Of a stretch of 64,000 bases of DNA, positions 50,863 to 57,788 are shown piece after piece. The stretch comes from Acidobacteriota bacterium. Lineage in GTDB: Bacteria; Acidobacteriota; Vicinamibacteria; Vicinamibacterales; Fen-181. The notes below the pieces were generated by a model, which saw nothing but the letters and a program-made list of their open reading frames with translations, searched no databases and was not told the DNA's origin. The DNA lies in NCBI GenBank assembly GCA_003170135.1, contig PMZR01000068.1:1-64000 (forward strand). The letters run 5' to 3'. Within the stretch, counting starts at the first letter, position 1; every line of letters starts with the position of its first letter. A program made the translations under genes and the position numbers.

Positions 50863-51888
50863 TCACTTGCTCCTCGACTCGCCGCGGGCGCCTCCGCGCG
50901 CGCCGATCAGCGTCCGGCCGAGTTCCACGCGCCGCAGCAGGCCGGACGGCAAACGGATCACGACGGCACCCGGCTCGATGTCGGCGACCACACCCGACGC
51001 GACAAAATCCCCGACGCGCACGGTCCGGCGATCGACAACCGCGAGGCGCCGGTCCGCCGCGTACAGGATCGACGTGACGACCGGTTCGGGACCGGGAGCG
51101 GCCCGACCCCTGGCGACGGCCTGCACCGCCGCCTCGCGGCGTTCGCCCGCGACGAACGGATCGTGCGACCAGACCGGGACGTGGTCGAGGTCGATTGCCG
51201 GCGACGCGGTCGTGGAATCGGCCGCCATCCGCGAAGCAGCCGGGGACTCCGACAGAGACGACGAGGGCGCCGTGCGCGCGCGCGCCGGTTCCGGTGCCGC
51301 GCGGCGCCGCGCGTATACCAGCGTGAGCGTCGACGCCAAAAGCGAACGTGAGCGCGCGATCTCGAGCGAGCGCACTTCGACCGGCGCCGGCAGATCCCGC
51401 AATCTCCACAGAAACAGGCCGAGCCGATCGTAGGTGGTCTCGAACCGCACCACGATCGGCGTCGATGCCCCCGCCGCCTGCGACCCTTGCGTGTCGCGCG
51501 CGGCGGGCCCGCGAGCTGCGCCGGTGGCGCCGGACCCTGTGTCCGGGATCGTCGTGATCTGCAGGCCGCGCACCTGCGCCGGACCGCCGAGACTGGCGGC
51601 CAGCCGCGCCAGGTGCTCGATCACGACGGAGACATCGGCCTGGCTCGATTCGACCCGCTCGGACTGCGCGACCGCGCGGCCGTTCGCCGATCCGGTGGCC
51701 ACCGAGCGCAGCTGGCGGCGCATGCTTACGACCCGCTCCTCGAGCGAAGCGGCCGCCCGCCGCGCCTCGAGCGTCCGCGCCACGTGCGGCCACACGAATA
51801 CCAGCGAGCCCGTGACGAACACGGCCGCCGCCAGCGCGAGCGGCAGACCACGCCTGGCACCTTCCGGCACACGCCCCGCCCAAGTCAT
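50863..51888 (-). CDS. PilO-PilP (MshJ-MshK-like) fusion protein
   Basis: Inner-membrane protein of 341 aa. One N-terminal helix (ALAAAVFVTGSLVFVWP), a coiled coil (ARTLEARRAAASLEERVVSMRRQLRS) and a ferredoxin-like PilO half (IVVRFETTYDRLGLFLWRLRDLPAPVEVRSLEI). After a Ser/Ala/Pro linker (about 220-265) comes a PilP/MshK-like beta domain (VTSILYAADRRLAVVDRRTVRVGDFVASGVVADIEPGAVVIRLPSGLLRRVEL), the part that contacts the secretin. In known systems these are two genes. The ATG overlaps the stop of the PilM-PilN gene. Confidence 0.7.
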   Translation of the reverse strand: MTWAGRVPEGARRGLPLALAAAVFVTGSLVFVWPHVARTLEARRAAASLEERVVSMRRQLRSVATGSANGRAVAQSERVESSQADVSVVIEHLARLAASLGGPAQVRGLQITTIPDTGSGATGAARGPAARDTQGSQAAGASTPIVVRFETTYDRLGLFLWRLRDLPAPVEVRSLEIARSRSLLASTLTLVYARRRAAPEPARARTAPSSSLSESPAASRMAADSTTASPAIDLDHVPVWSHDPFVAGERREAAVQAVARGRAAPGPEPVVTSILYAADRRLAVVDRRTVRVGDFVASGVVADIEPGAVVIRLPSGLLRRVELGRTLIGARGGARGESRSK

Positions 51889-53273
51889 CGCCGCACCTCG
51901 TAGACGACGCCGAAGTGCAGCAGCGCCGAGCGGGACTCGGCAGCGGCCGAGGCAATCGAGATTGACGGGCCGTCGAGCGGCGGGCCGATGAGCGGCGAGG
52001 CCGCGACGAGCCGCAGGAAGTCGTTGAACGTCGTCTGCGCATCGGCAGGCGTCGAGGCGCTGGCCTTGCCCGCGATCGCCAGTCGCCACCGGTCACCCTG
52101 TGAGACGAAGCGCGCCGATTCCAGCTCGACGCCACGAGGCGCGCTGCGGCCGAACACTTCGAGAACCCGCGCGAGGCGCGGGCCGTGCACCGCCGCCGAC
52201 GCCAGCGCCGACGCGCGCGCCGCATCGATCGATCGTCCCAGGCCCGCCCGTTCCGCGTCGCGGACCTGCGGCTCGAGAACGGCGATCTCGTGTCGAAGCG
52301 GGGCCATCCCGGCGTCGACGCGACTCTCCCACCCGCGCGCCAGCCCGTACGCACCGGCCACCAGCACGCACCCGGCGGCCATGGCGGCGATCGATCGCCG
52401 TGCGAGATGGGTCGCGGCACGGCGGGCCACCAGGTCGAGTGGCAGCACGTTCGCGGCGGACGCGTGATCGGTCCCAGCCGCCCACGCGACGCGCAACTCG
52501 CTGGCGCGGCCGAGCACGGTGGCATCGGGCACGGTCGCCGCGCGTGGTGCCAGGCCTTCCACTGAATCGAGCGTCTCGACCTCGACGTCCAGGATGTGGA
52601 CGAGCGGCGAGGTGAGCGCGCGCGGGGACGGGAACTCGCCGCAGACATACACGCGCTCGACCCGTTCCGAGGTCTGCTGCGTGAACTGCAGGAACGCGCG
52701 CTTCAACTCGGCGCCGAGGCGGATGGCGAACTCGCCGCGACTGGACCGGGCGGCGGGCTCGCCGGCGGCCGGATCGAGAACGGCGCTGCCGGCGACGATC
52801 GGGAACTCCCGCGCGGCGAGCAACACGCCATCGCGCACGATGGCCAGGGCCGTCGCGTCGGCGTTGACCGCCAGGTAGGCCTGGACCCCGTCACCGGCAT
52901 GCGGGTGCAACAGGCGCGACATCGCGGCGAGCGCATCCGGCACCGTCATGGCCCGCTCGATCGCAAACCCGGCGGCGATGAGCGGCGCCAGCCGCAACCG
53001 CACCTCCCCGTCCGCCTCGTGGCCCGGCGTCCGGGTGAGCACGTGGCTCGCGCCCGCCACGCCCCAGAGGGCGACGGCCGCACTGGTGGACACGACCCTC
53101 GACGTCCGGAGGATGCGCAGCGTCGCGACGAACGCCGCGGTGTTCTCCAGACTCCACGGGATGGTCCGGAACCCCCGGATGCGCGCGCCACGGCGCGAGC
53201 GGTCCGCTGGCACGTCGAGATCGACGATTGCGCACCGGAACGGCGACAGCTCGATTCCCACCCGGACGGCCAT
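51885..53273 (-). CDS. PilM-PilN-like fusion protein
   Basis: Protein of 462 aa from ATG 53273. The first ~270 residues resemble a divergent actin-like PilM/MshI domain (VGIELSPFRCAIVDLDV; later EFAIRLGAELKRAFLQF and VERVYVCGEF), with a weak nucleotide-binding signature. After NVLPLDLVARR, the typical PilN start, a membrane helix (SIAAMAAGCVLVAGAYGLA) and a coiled coil (ESRVDAGMAPLRHEIAVLEPQVRDAE) lead into a ferredoxin-like PilN domain. In most species PilM and PilN are separate proteins that bind each other, so the fusion fits their contact. Its leader of 172 nt holds three hairpins. Confidence 0.68.
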   Translation of the reverse strand: MAVRVGIELSPFRCAIVDLDVPADRSRRGARIRGFRTIPWSLENTAAFVATLRILRTSRVVSTSAAVALWGVAGASHVLTRTPGHEADGEVRLRLAPLIAAGFAIERAMTVPDALAAMSRLLHPHAGDGVQAYLAVNADATALAIVRDGVLLAAREFPIVAGSAVLDPAAGEPAARSSRGEFAIRLGAELKRAFLQFTQQTSERVERVYVCGEFPSPRALTSPLVHILDVEVETLDSVEGLAPRAATVPDATVLGRASELRVAWAAGTDHASAANVLPLDLVARRAATHLARRSIAAMAAGCVLVAGAYGLARGWESRVDAGMAPLRHEIAVLEPQVRDAERAGLGRSIDAARASALASAAVHGPRLARVLEVFGRSAPRGVELESARFVSQGDRWRLAIAGKASASTPADAQTTFNDFLRLVAASPLIGPPLDGPSISIASAAAESRSALLHFGVVYEVRR

Positions 53274-53289
53274 GCGAGTCCTTGATTGA

Positions 53290-53364
53290 CCGGCGAGCCG
53301 GCTCCTGCCAGAAAGGGGCACACTGCGCCCCACAGTCCTCTACGGGATTTCGGCTCGAAACCCC
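53290..53364 (-). other. structured leader of the PilM-PilN gene
   Basis: Three hairpins are visible: GGGGTTTCG/CGAAATCCC with loop AGC (53364-53344, 9 bp including one G-T pair), GGGGC/GCCCC with a 7-nt loop (53331-53315), and CCGG/CCGG with a CTCG loop (53301-53290). They lie 17-91 nt before the PilM-PilN ATG. No known riboswitch class was matched. Confidence 0.4.
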
Positions 53365-53445
53365 ATTTGCGGTAGGTCGGGCGTACGGCTGGCGCACGCG
53401 GACGTCTCAGGCGCAGACGCGCGGAACTGGTTGGATTGAAAGCGT

Positions 53446-54084
53446 TTAGCGGATTCGACAGCCGATATCGTCGCCGCCCGGACGGGCGGACGCGACAGGT
53501 TGTGTGAAGGGCGTCTCTATCGTCCCGTTTGGCCCGGCCGAGATGACAAAGAGCGCCTCCTCGCCGTCTCCGGGCCCCGCGGCGCCGATATTGACCATAT
53601 AGCGGTTGTTCCACGGATCGGTGGCGACCACCGATGCCAGATACGGCCCGTTCCAGCCGGCCGCCGCGGTCGATTCCCGGCGCGGATAGCCGGGCGCGTT
53701 GGTGACCAGGTGATCGGCCAGCGGGCTGGTGGACGCCTCGCCCGACAAAATCAGCCATCCCTGCAGAGCGCCATCGCTGGTATCGCCTGCGGGGGTTCTG
53801 CCGGGACCGACGAGCAGCGTCAGGTGTTCCGGTGTCGGGCTGCTGGTGGCCGGGTGGATGGGCGCCCTCCGGGGAAAGACGCCGGTGTCGTGGTGGAAGC
53901 GGACGATTGCGCGGGCGATGGCGGCGCAGTCGCTATGCGCCCTGGCGATCCGGGAGTCGTTGACGACGTCCGCGATCGAGGGCGTGAGGACGAGCATGAG
54001 CGTCACGGCGGCGGCACAGGCGACGGTCACCTCGATGAGGGTGACGCGCCGGGACCGGGCCGGGACTCCTGACCTCGGGCGCAT
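53446..54084 (-). CDS. type IV pilin-like (GspG/H-like) pseudopilin
   Basis: Protein of 212 aa. A basic N-terminus (MRPRSGVPARSRR) is followed by VTLIEVTVACAAAVTLMLVLTPS, the N-methylation helix with Glu at the fifth position. The residue before the expected cleavage site is Arg13, not the nearly invariant Gly. A C-terminal globular part has WNGPYLASVVATDPWNNRYMVNIG, typical of major pseudopilin GspG, where the Asp-rich loop binds calcium. It starts the pilus operon. The ATG at 54084 sits 13 nt after a sigma-54-type -12 element, so either a leaderless transcript or a different start is implied. Confidence 0.82.
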   Translation of the reverse strand: MRPRSGVPARSRRVTLIEVTVACAAAVTLMLVLTPSIADVVNDSRIARAHSDCAAIARAIVRFHHDTGVFPRRAPIHPATSSPTPEHLTLLVGPGRTPAGDTSDGALQGWLILSGEASTSPLADHLVTNAPGYPRRESTAAAGWNGPYLASVVATDPWNNRYMVNIGAAGPGDGEEALFVISAGPNGTIETPFTQPVASARPGGDDIGCRIR

Positions 54085-54096
54085 GGTACCCTTTCC

Positions 54097-54112
54097 AGCA
54101 ACCGGAGTGCCG
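54097..54112 (-). promoter_or_regulatory. sigma-54 promoter candidate of the pilus operon
   Basis: The minus strand reads CGGCACT-CCGG-TTGCT, close to TGGCACG-N4-TTGCW: GGCAC and TTGCT are exact and GG-N10-GC spacing holds. It predicts transcription start at about 54086, two nucleotides before the pseudopilin ATG. Confidence 0.55.
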
Positions 54113-54268
54113 CGCGGGCGCGTGGCGTCGAATGCGTGGAAATGCGCAATTTTTCGCGCGCGTGCCGGGCGGCGGGCTGGAGGAGGGCGACCGCCATCGT
54201 CGCCTGGCGCGAACGGCGCAACAAACCGTGTTGGGCGGAAGCGGCCGGGCGCCGGGTGGAATCGGTCC

Positions 54269-54297
54269 TTGCGAAAACGCGAGCCGGCCTGTAGTCT
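54269..54297 (+). promoter_or_regulatory. promoter of the GGDEF-HTH gene
   Basis: -35 TTGCGA (54269-54274), a 17-nt spacer and -10 TAGTCT (54292-54297). It predicts a leader of about 54 nt. It diverges from the sigma-54 element of the pseudopilin gene in the same 273-bp gap. Confidence 0.55.
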
Positions 54298-54357
54298 GCC
54301 GCGAGTCTTGCCGACACCCGTTAGTGAGTTCGTCGTGAATCGTCTCGCGTCCGCCCC

Positions 54358-55503
54358 ATGAACCATCAACGCTGGTTTGCGGAAGACCTCCGACAACGCG
54401 CCGCCAGCGCGATCCGCGACCGGCGAGACACGCTGGCCGCGGACCTGGACGTGCTGGTCGCCGCCGCGCTGCCCGAGCCGCCGGCCGGCGATCTGCGCGC
54501 GCGCCTGGTCACACGTGTGCTCGAACTGCTGGCTGTGGCGATTGCCGACGGCGGCGTCGTCGAAACGCCGCGGCTGCTGGAGGTGGCGGCGTTCGAAGAG
54601 ACCGGCGCGAGGCTGCCCGATCTGTTCGCGGCGGTGCGGCTGGCCGAGCGCGCGACGTTGCAGGAACTGTCCTCCGATGGGCAGGTCGGGGCACCGACCG
54701 AGCACTGGCCGGCCGTCACGGAGCTGGTCCGCAAGGCGTCGTTCGACTTGCTGGCGGCCGTTTGCACGCGCCGCGCGATGGACGCCTCGCGCGGCGTCAT
54801 CGATCCGATCACCACGCTGACCTCGCGCGCCGTGTTCGACATGGCGGTCGCCAAGGAACTGCAGCGGACCATTCGGTATCGTCATCCGCTCGCGCTCATC
54901 CTCTTCGACGTCGACAACCTGGCGGCCATCAACGACAGGCACGGGTACGGCGTCGGCGACCTGGTCCTCGAGCGGCTGGGCGTCTTCATGCGCCAGTTCT
55001 TCCGGCAGCCGGACTGGGTGGGCCGGTACGGCGGCGATTCGATGGCCGTGCTGCTGCCCGAAACGACCTCGCGCGACGCGCAGACGCTGGCCGAGGGTGC
55101 GCGGCGGGCAGTCGAAGAGCGCCTGGTGTTCCCCGACAAGCAGGAGCGGCCGGTGGGCGTCACCGTCAGCGCGGCGGTGGTGGCCGTCACGCTGCGCGGC
55201 CGGTCGGGCGAAGGGCGCGAGGCGATCGACACGGTCCGGGTGATGACCGAGGCCGAGGCCGGCGTGAAGCGCGCCCATGCGCGTGGCGGCAACACGATCG
55301 AGCGCATCGAGGTCGCGCGCGAGTCGCTGTCGGTCGGCGAAGCGGCGGCTTATCTGCGCTGCTCCGCCGGGACAATCCGCAAGCTCATCGCCACCGGAAC
55401 GCTCCCCGCACTCGATGCGAGCGGGCACACGCGCCTCGATCGCGGGGCGCTCGAGGCGTATGGGCGCCGGCATCCCAGACCCGCCAGAAAGGCCGCCCGC
55501 TAG
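54358..55503 (+). CDS. degenerate GGDEF domain fused to an excisionase-type helix-turn-helix domain
   Basis: Protein of 381 aa with three parts. Residues 1-140 are helical and unrecognised. Residues ~145-315 are a GGDEF domain: the first metal region FDVDNLAAIND (D184) is intact, but the active-site loop is GGDSM (225-229), so the catalytic Glu is replaced. The inhibitory c-di-GMP site RQPD (216-219) is present five residues before the loop, as in PleD. Residues ~322-371 are an HTH_17 domain (LSVGEAAAYLRCSAGTIRKLIATGTLPALD). I infer a c-di-GMP-binding transcription regulator that has lost synthase activity. It is divergent from the pilus operon. Confidence 0.85.
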   Translation: MNHQRWFAEDLRQRAASAIRDRRDTLAADLDVLVAAALPEPPAGDLRARLVTRVLELLAVAIADGGVVETPRLLEVAAFEETGARLPDLFAAVRLAERATLQELSSDGQVGAPTEHWPAVTELVRKASFDLLAAVCTRRAMDASRGVIDPITTLTSRAVFDMAVAKELQRTIRYRHPLALILFDVDNLAAINDRHGYGVGDLVLERLGVFMRQFFRQPDWVGRYGGDSMAVLLPETTSRDAQTLAEGARRAVEERLVFPDKQERPVGVTVSAAVVAVTLRGRSGEGREAIDTVRVMTEAEAGVKRAHARGGNTIERIEVARESLSVGEAAAYLRCSAGTIRKLIATGTLPALDASGHTRLDRGALEAYGRRHPRPARKAAR

Positions 55504-55610
55504 CACGATCGCCCCGGACGACGACCGCCTCGCGCGCGGTCGAGCGGCAGGCACTCGAGCAAGAGCGAGCCAGCCACGGCTCGTCGGACAGCTTCCGTCG
55601 GATCGAAATT

Positions 55611-55749
55611 CAGCCGCGGATTTTCGCCGATTCCCACGGATTCAGACACCAGGACTTCGACTCGCGGCCTATGTACGTGCGGAAGCTGCGACGCCGCGCC
55701 GCCCGAGCGAACCAGCATCTGCGTGCATCTCGCGTGAATCTGCGGATGG
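55611..55749. repeat. imperfect inverted repeat with ~11-nt periodicity
   Basis: The left arm (about 55611-55646; CGCGGATTTTCGCCGATTCCC) and the right arm (about 55714-55749; GCATCTCGCGTGAATCTGCGG) are imperfect reverse complements. Both have GGATTC/GAATC words recurring at about 10-11 nt. It lies between the convergent GGDEF-HTH and TPR genes. It resembles dispersed intergenic hairpin repeats of environmental bacteria; no coding potential is seen here. Confidence 0.5.
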
Positions 55750-55786
55750 TTGCCCCGTGGACGCGGGAGCAGGGCGAGCGGTGGGA

Positions 55787-56863
55787 TTACTGTTGGATGA
55801 TGCGCTGGCGGAGAATGTCGCAGCGGCGCCGGACCTCGGCGATTCGCGTCGCTTCATCGGCGCCGGCGAGGGTCAGGTACCGCTGGTAGTAGTCGAGCGC
55901 GCGGGCCGATTCGCCCGCCGCCTCGTAGAGCGACGCGAGGTTGTAATCGGCGGCGGCGCTGCGCGGATCGATCGAGATGGCCCTGATCAGCGTTTCCTGT
56001 GCCTGTGACGGGCGTCCGGCCGCGCGTTGCGCAATCGCGAGGTTCACCAGGGCGCCGCCGTTGCGCGCGTCTGCGGCAACCACCGCCTCGAAGTCGGCAA
56101 TCGCTCCGCTCACGTTGCCTGCCTGCAGCAGGGCCACGCCGCGATTGTTGCGCGCCCGGGCATAGCCAGGATCGAGCCGGATCGCCTCGCTGAACTCCTG
56201 GATCGCCTCGTCCACAGATCCCCGGCCCTGATAGAGCAGCCCCAGGTTGTTGTGCACCTCCACCGGCATCTGGTTCTCTTTGAGCACCAGCCGGTACTGC
56301 GCGAGGGCGTTGTCGAAATCCCCGCTGCGCTGGTAGCGCAGCGCGCGTTGGAAGTGCTCCTCGGAGGTCGCCGGGTCCGTGCCGTCCGGCGTCTGCGACG
56401 GTCGCGCCCCGGTGACGATGGTCGGACCGGCCGCTTCAGGCGGGACGGCCGCGCCGATGACGGTGCGTGGTCGGGGCGTCGGCCTCGATTCGCTTGAAGG
56501 GTCGGGCACGGGCGCACGCGGACTCGGTTCGAGCGAGCCACCCTGCTCACTTCCCGGTGCCACCGCGGAGTTGTCCTTCGCCCGCGGTTGCGACGCGAGG
56601 GCCGCGTCCTGGCGCGGTAGCTGCAAAGCGCTCGCCTGCGTCACTTCGCGGCCAGGTCCGCGTGACGCGGGCGCGACATGCCGGTCGTACAGGATGCCGA
56701 TGCCGGCAAGGATGACCAGCCCCGTGAAGAGCAGCGGCTGCCACGTCCGCTTGCGCGCGCGCCCGGACAACGTTTCGAGCACGACGGTCGCATCGCCCGT
56801 CTCGGTCGGGACCCGGGGCGCGTCGCGCCGCTCGGGGCGCAGCCTCTCGAGGATCCGGCTCAC
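55787..56863 (-). CDS. membrane-anchored TPR protein, MshN-like
   Basis: Protein of 358 aa. A basic cytoplasmic N-terminus, one membrane helix (WQPLLFTGLVILAGIGILY), a disordered Pro/Arg/Ser linker to about residue 170, then five TPR units (EEHFQRALRYQRSGDFDNALAQYRLVLKEN; VEVHNNLGLLYQGRGSVDEAIQEFSEAIRLDP; and three more). In MSHA clusters the TPR protein MshN follows the ExeA-like MshM, as here. TPR domains would bind partner proteins outside the cytoplasmic membrane. The gene begins 3 nt after the ExeA-like stop. Confidence 0.8.
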   Translation of the reverse strand: MSRILERLRPERRDAPRVPTETGDATVVLETLSGRARKRTWQPLLFTGLVILAGIGILYDRHVAPASRGPGREVTQASALQLPRQDAALASQPRAKDNSAVAPGSEQGGSLEPSPRAPVPDPSSESRPTPRPRTVIGAAVPPEAAGPTIVTGARPSQTPDGTDPATSEEHFQRALRYQRSGDFDNALAQYRLVLKENQMPVEVHNNLGLLYQGRGSVDEAIQEFSEAIRLDPGYARARNNRGVALLQAGNVSGAIADFEAVVAADARNGGALVNLAIAQRAAGRPSQAQETLIRAISIDPRSAAADYNLASLYEAAGESARALDYYQRYLTLAGADEATRIAEVRRRCDILRQRIIQQ

Positions 56864-56866
56864 GGG

Positions 56867-57763
56867 TCATCCCCCCAGCCGCGGCAGGGTCAGCCGGCGG
56901 CGCAACCATCCGAGCGCCGAGGTGCCGGACGGCTGCAGATCGAGCGTCTCGACCGCCTTCGACACCATGGCCCGATTGACCTGGCCGGAATGCGCGGCGA
57001 AGGCGCCGAACAGCGACCTGTCGCAAATCAGGTTCACGAGGCGGGGGATGCCGCCCGAGTACTTGTGGATCTGGTCGATCGCGTTCGGCAGAAAGGTGAT
57101 CGAGCTGGAGGCGCCCGCCACGCTCAGCCGGTGGCCGATGTAGGCGCCCGTCTCGGGGCGCGAGAGCGGCTTGAGCTCGTAGCGAATCGAGATGCGCTGA
57201 TCCAGTTGCCGCAACTCGGGTGTCCGCAGCAGGGCCTGCAGCTCCAGCTGCCCCACCAGCAGGATCTGCAGCAGCTTCTCCTTGTCCGTTTCGAGGTTCG
57301 AGAGGATCCGCAATTGTTCGAGGACCTTGAGCGGCAGGTTCTGCGCCTCGTCGATGATGAGCACCGCGCTGCTGCCGAGCGGCAGCAGGCTCAGCAGGAA
57401 GTCGTAGAGCGTGTCGATCAGTTCCTGCTTGCTGACGCCGTTGAGTCGTCCCCCTTTCATCTGGTCGCGCGACACGATGCCGAAGTCCTGCAGGACGAGC
57501 TTCAGCAGGTCCTCTTCCGAGAGGAACGGGTTGAGCACGAGCGCCGTGAACGTGTTGCGGTCGATCGTCTCCAGCAGCGCGCGGCACAACGTCGTCTTGC
57601 CGGTGCCGATGTCGCCCGTGATCGCGATGAAGCCTTCGCGCCGCCGGATCGCGTACTGAAGCAGCTCGAACGCGCTGGCGTGCGACTGGCTCCGAAAGAG
57701 ATACTTCGGGTCCGGCGTCAGGCTGAAGGGTTTTTCGACCAGTCCAAAATAATCTTCGTACAT
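56867..57763 (-). CDS. ExeA/MshM-type AAA ATPase
   Basis: AAA ATPase of 298 aa beginning MYEDYFGLVEKPFSLTPDPKYLFRS, the hallmark N-terminus of ExeA/MshM proteins. Walker A GDIGTGKTT, Walker B VLIIDEAQNL, sensor GQLELQ and arginine finger region QRISIRYELKPLSR are intact. ExeA helps place its secretin by acting with a peptidoglycan-binding partner; MshM is its pilus relative. It lacks the peptidoglycan-binding extension. It lies 25 nt after the secretin gene and 3 nt before the TPR gene. Confidence 0.9.
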   Translation of the reverse strand: MYEDYFGLVEKPFSLTPDPKYLFRSQSHASAFELLQYAIRRREGFIAITGDIGTGKTTLCRALLETIDRNTFTALVLNPFLSEEDLLKLVLQDFGIVSRDQMKGGRLNGVSKQELIDTLYDFLLSLLPLGSSAVLIIDEAQNLPLKVLEQLRILSNLETDKEKLLQILLVGQLELQALLRTPELRQLDQRISIRYELKPLSRPETGAYIGHRLSVAGASSSITFLPNAIDQIHKYSGGIPRLVNLICDRSLFGAFAAHSGQVNRAMVSKAVETLDLQPSGTSALGWLRRRLTLPRLGG

Positions 57764-57788
57764 GGCTGCTTCGGTGATGCTCGCCCTT

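Noticed and set aside
53290-53364. c-di-GMP-I (GEMM) riboswitch before PilM-PilN
   Set aside because: The hairpins do not carry the conserved GCAAA or tetraloop-receptor features of that class as I know them.
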